DNA from: Nitrosomonas eutropha
GTDB taxonomy: Bacteria; Pseudomonadota; Gammaproteobacteria; Burkholderiales; Nitrosomonadaceae
NCBI GenBank assembly: GCA_014584635.1
Contig: JACTML010000073.1
Coordinates: forward strand, 1-7,655
Reading direction: 5' to 3'
Length of the DNA: 7,655 bases
Below are positions 6,844 through 7,655 of this stretch, in pieces. Below the pieces are notes generated by a model. It was not told the origin of the DNA and ran no database searches. It saw only the letters and a program-made list of their open reading frames with translations. Numbering within the stretch: the stretch's first letter is position 1; each line of letters starts with the position of its first letter. The position numbers were made by a program, and so were the translations under genes.

Positions 6844-6900
6844 AAACCGGAAAAGAAAGGGCCCGAACGGCAGCTCCGGTTTGTTTCTCCGGAAGGAGCC
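6844..6900. repeat. Overlapping, mutually exclusive inverted repeats built on CCGG
   Basis: AAACCGG at 6844-6850 is a perfect complement to CCGGTTT at 6876-6882. The same segment can instead pair locally: TCCGG 6875-6879 with CCGGA 6889-6893 around a 9-base loop, with GGC 6869-6871 and GCC 6898-6900 as a weak outer stem. The two folds cannot coexist. A GGGCCC palindrome lies inside the larger loop. No T-run follows on the + strand, so these are not ordinary terminators for the kinase operon. Confidence 0.35.
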
Positions 6901-6908
6901 AGCGTGCC

Positions 6909-6940
6909 TGATACATATCAATAGCCCGCCATGGTAAGAT
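6909..6940 (+). promoter_or_regulatory. Probable promoter region of the DUF484 gene with a small overlapping dyad
   Basis: TGGTAAGAT (6932-6940) is an extended -10 element (TGn plus a hexamer matching TATAAT at four positions, including the key T, A and final T). The -35 area is poor, as is common with extended -10 promoters. That area is overlapped by the inverted repeat TGATA-CA-TATCA (6909-6920), a possible operator. Transcription would start near 6947, giving a leader of about 26 bases before ATG 6973. A TATAAC at 6949-6954 is a weaker alternative. Confidence 0.35.
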
Positions 6941-6972
6941 ATTCGCACTATAACCATGACATAAATCCATCC

Positions 6973-7655
6973 ATGACTACTCCTGAGGAAATTACTCAAT
7001 ATCTGCAAGATCATCCGCAATTTTTTGAGGAAAACCCTGATCTGGTAGAAACTCTCCGTTTTCCGCATCCGTATGAAGGCCGCGCTATTTCAATTAATGA
7101 GCGACAAGTGGTCGTGCTGCGCGAGAAAAACCGGCTTTTGCAGAGCAGATTACAGGAGTTGGTTAACGTTGGAGAAAAAAATGATGTCATTGGCGAGAAA
7201 ATGCATCGCCTGACAGTTGCACTGCTAAGTTTCAATTCGCTGGCCGAAATGCTGCACGGATTGCAATATCATTTATGTGAGGATTTTTCCATCCCGCACG
7301 TTATGCTGCGCATGTGGCAAACGGATGAATTTAATATTCCGACGGATCTTTCTTCCCCTGAATTTGATCAGGCCAGTAACGATGTGCGTATTCTTACGCA
7401 GAGTATGTCGCGCCCCTATTGCGGACCGGAAGTAGATAATGAAATCAGGCAATGGTTTGGAGAAGATGCAAGTTATCTGCAATCCTTTGCGATAATTCCA
7501 CTAAAAAAACAATATAGTTTTGGTGTGCTGGTCATGGCAAGCCCGGAAGTGGAACGTTTTTTTCCGGATATGGGCACGCTTTATCTGGAGCGACTGGGAG
7601 AGATGGTCAGCAGTTCAATTACACGATTGACGCAACAGCCTGTTGAAACAATCAC
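6973..7655 (+). CDS. DUF484 family protein, 3' end cut by the window edge
   Basis: The open frame runs off the right edge with 227 complete codons, close to the whole length usual for DUF484 proteins (about 220-240 residues), so the stop is probably near. Family features from memory are a start helix with YLQDHPQFFEENPDLVETLRFPHP (residues 10-33), an ERQVVVLREKNRLL helix (43-56) leading into a coiled coil (to about 85), then a GAF-like domain ending in FGVLVMASPEVERFFPDMGTLYLERLGEMV (183-212). The protein should be cytoplasmic; no membrane segment or catalytic motif is seen, and its biochemical role is unknown. In many beta- and gammaproteobacteria the gene lies near dapF and upstream of xerC, so xerC may follow outside the window. 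No Shine-Dalgarno site precedes ATG 6973. An in-frame ATG at 6931 would add 14 residues but overlaps the likely promoter and also lacks a ribosome site. Confidence 0.9.
   Translation, partial: MTTPEEITQYLQDHPQFFEENPDLVETLRFPHPYEGRAISINERQVVVLREKNRLLQSRLQELVNVGEKNDVIGEKMHRLTVALLSFNSLAEMLHGLQYHLCEDFSIPHVMLRMWQTDEFNIPTDLSSPEFDQASNDVRILTQSMSRPYCGPEVDNEIRQWFGEDASYLQSFAIIPLKKQYSFGVLVMASPEVERFFPDMGTLYLERLGEMVSSSITRLTQQPVETI

Larger units (their letters stand above)
6537..6972. other. Non-coding gap between the kinase and the DUF484 gene
   Basis: I see no convincing protein gene in these 436 bases on either strand. Its left part holds a perfect 9-base direct repeat CAGGCAGAA (6543-6551 and 6600-6608) and a large inverted repeat at 6564-6604. 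The middle holds a possible leftward promoter and a 17-base dyad. The right part holds overlapping CCGG-based inverted repeats (6844-6900) and the probable promoter of the DUF484 gene. A strong AGAGGAGGAA at 6611-6620 looks like a ribosome site on the + strand but is followed by no usable start. No tRNA, CRISPR array or clear insertion-sequence end was recognised. The separate elements are listed on their own. Confidence 0.7.

Noticed and set aside
1..7655. CRISPR array, tRNA, rRNA or intact insertion sequence
   Set aside because: No regularly spaced repeats, no cloverleaf or rRNA sequence recognised, and no transposase frame on either strand.

Overview
This window carries the distal part of a tripartite heavy-metal-type RND efflux operon, then a two-component regulatory pair, a roughly 436-base non-coding gap, and the start of an unrelated conserved gene that runs off the right edge. 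All protein genes lie on the + strand. Moderate GC, tightly overlapping genes, a CzcA/CusA-type pump and a DUF484 protein all point to a Gram-negative proteobacterium. A beta- or gammaproteobacterium is most likely, and the style recalls Nitrosomonas-like betaproteobacteria, but no sequence search was possible and the genus is a guess.

Layout: (1) 1-64, the last 20 codons of an upstream gene, probably the outer-membrane channel (CzcC/TolC type); (2) 61-1230, periplasmic adaptor; (3) 1232-4363, inner-membrane RND pump of 1043 residues; (4) 4364-4446, a short gap with a ribosome binding site; (5) 4447-5118, OmpR/PhoB-type response regulator; (6) 5115-6536, sensor histidine kinase with a TctE-like (2CSK_N) input domain; (7) 6537-6972, non-coding; (8) 6973-7655, DUF484 family protein, cut by the window edge.

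The channel, adaptor and pump would form an envelope-spanning export complex driven by proton uptake. Gene coupling is very tight (4-base ATGA overlap, then a 1-base gap). The regulator and kinase are also coupled by an ATGA overlap and probably control the pump, although this is inferred from position only. Two points stand out. The pump keeps the proton-relay acids of the metal-exporting RND family but appears to lack the methionine triad of Cu(I)/Ag(I) exporters. The kinase has a sensor domain better known from tricarboxylate-type kinases than from metal sensors.

The most interesting unexplained region is the gap at 6537-6972. Read on the minus strand it shows, in the right order and spacing, a 17-base dyad, a plausible -35/-10 pair with 17-base spacing, about 190 bases of transcript, and a 7+6 base-pair hairpin followed by a T-rich tract. 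This looks like a free-standing small RNA gene opposite to all its neighbours. The right side of the gap holds overlapping inverted repeats and a possible promoter for the DUF484 gene.
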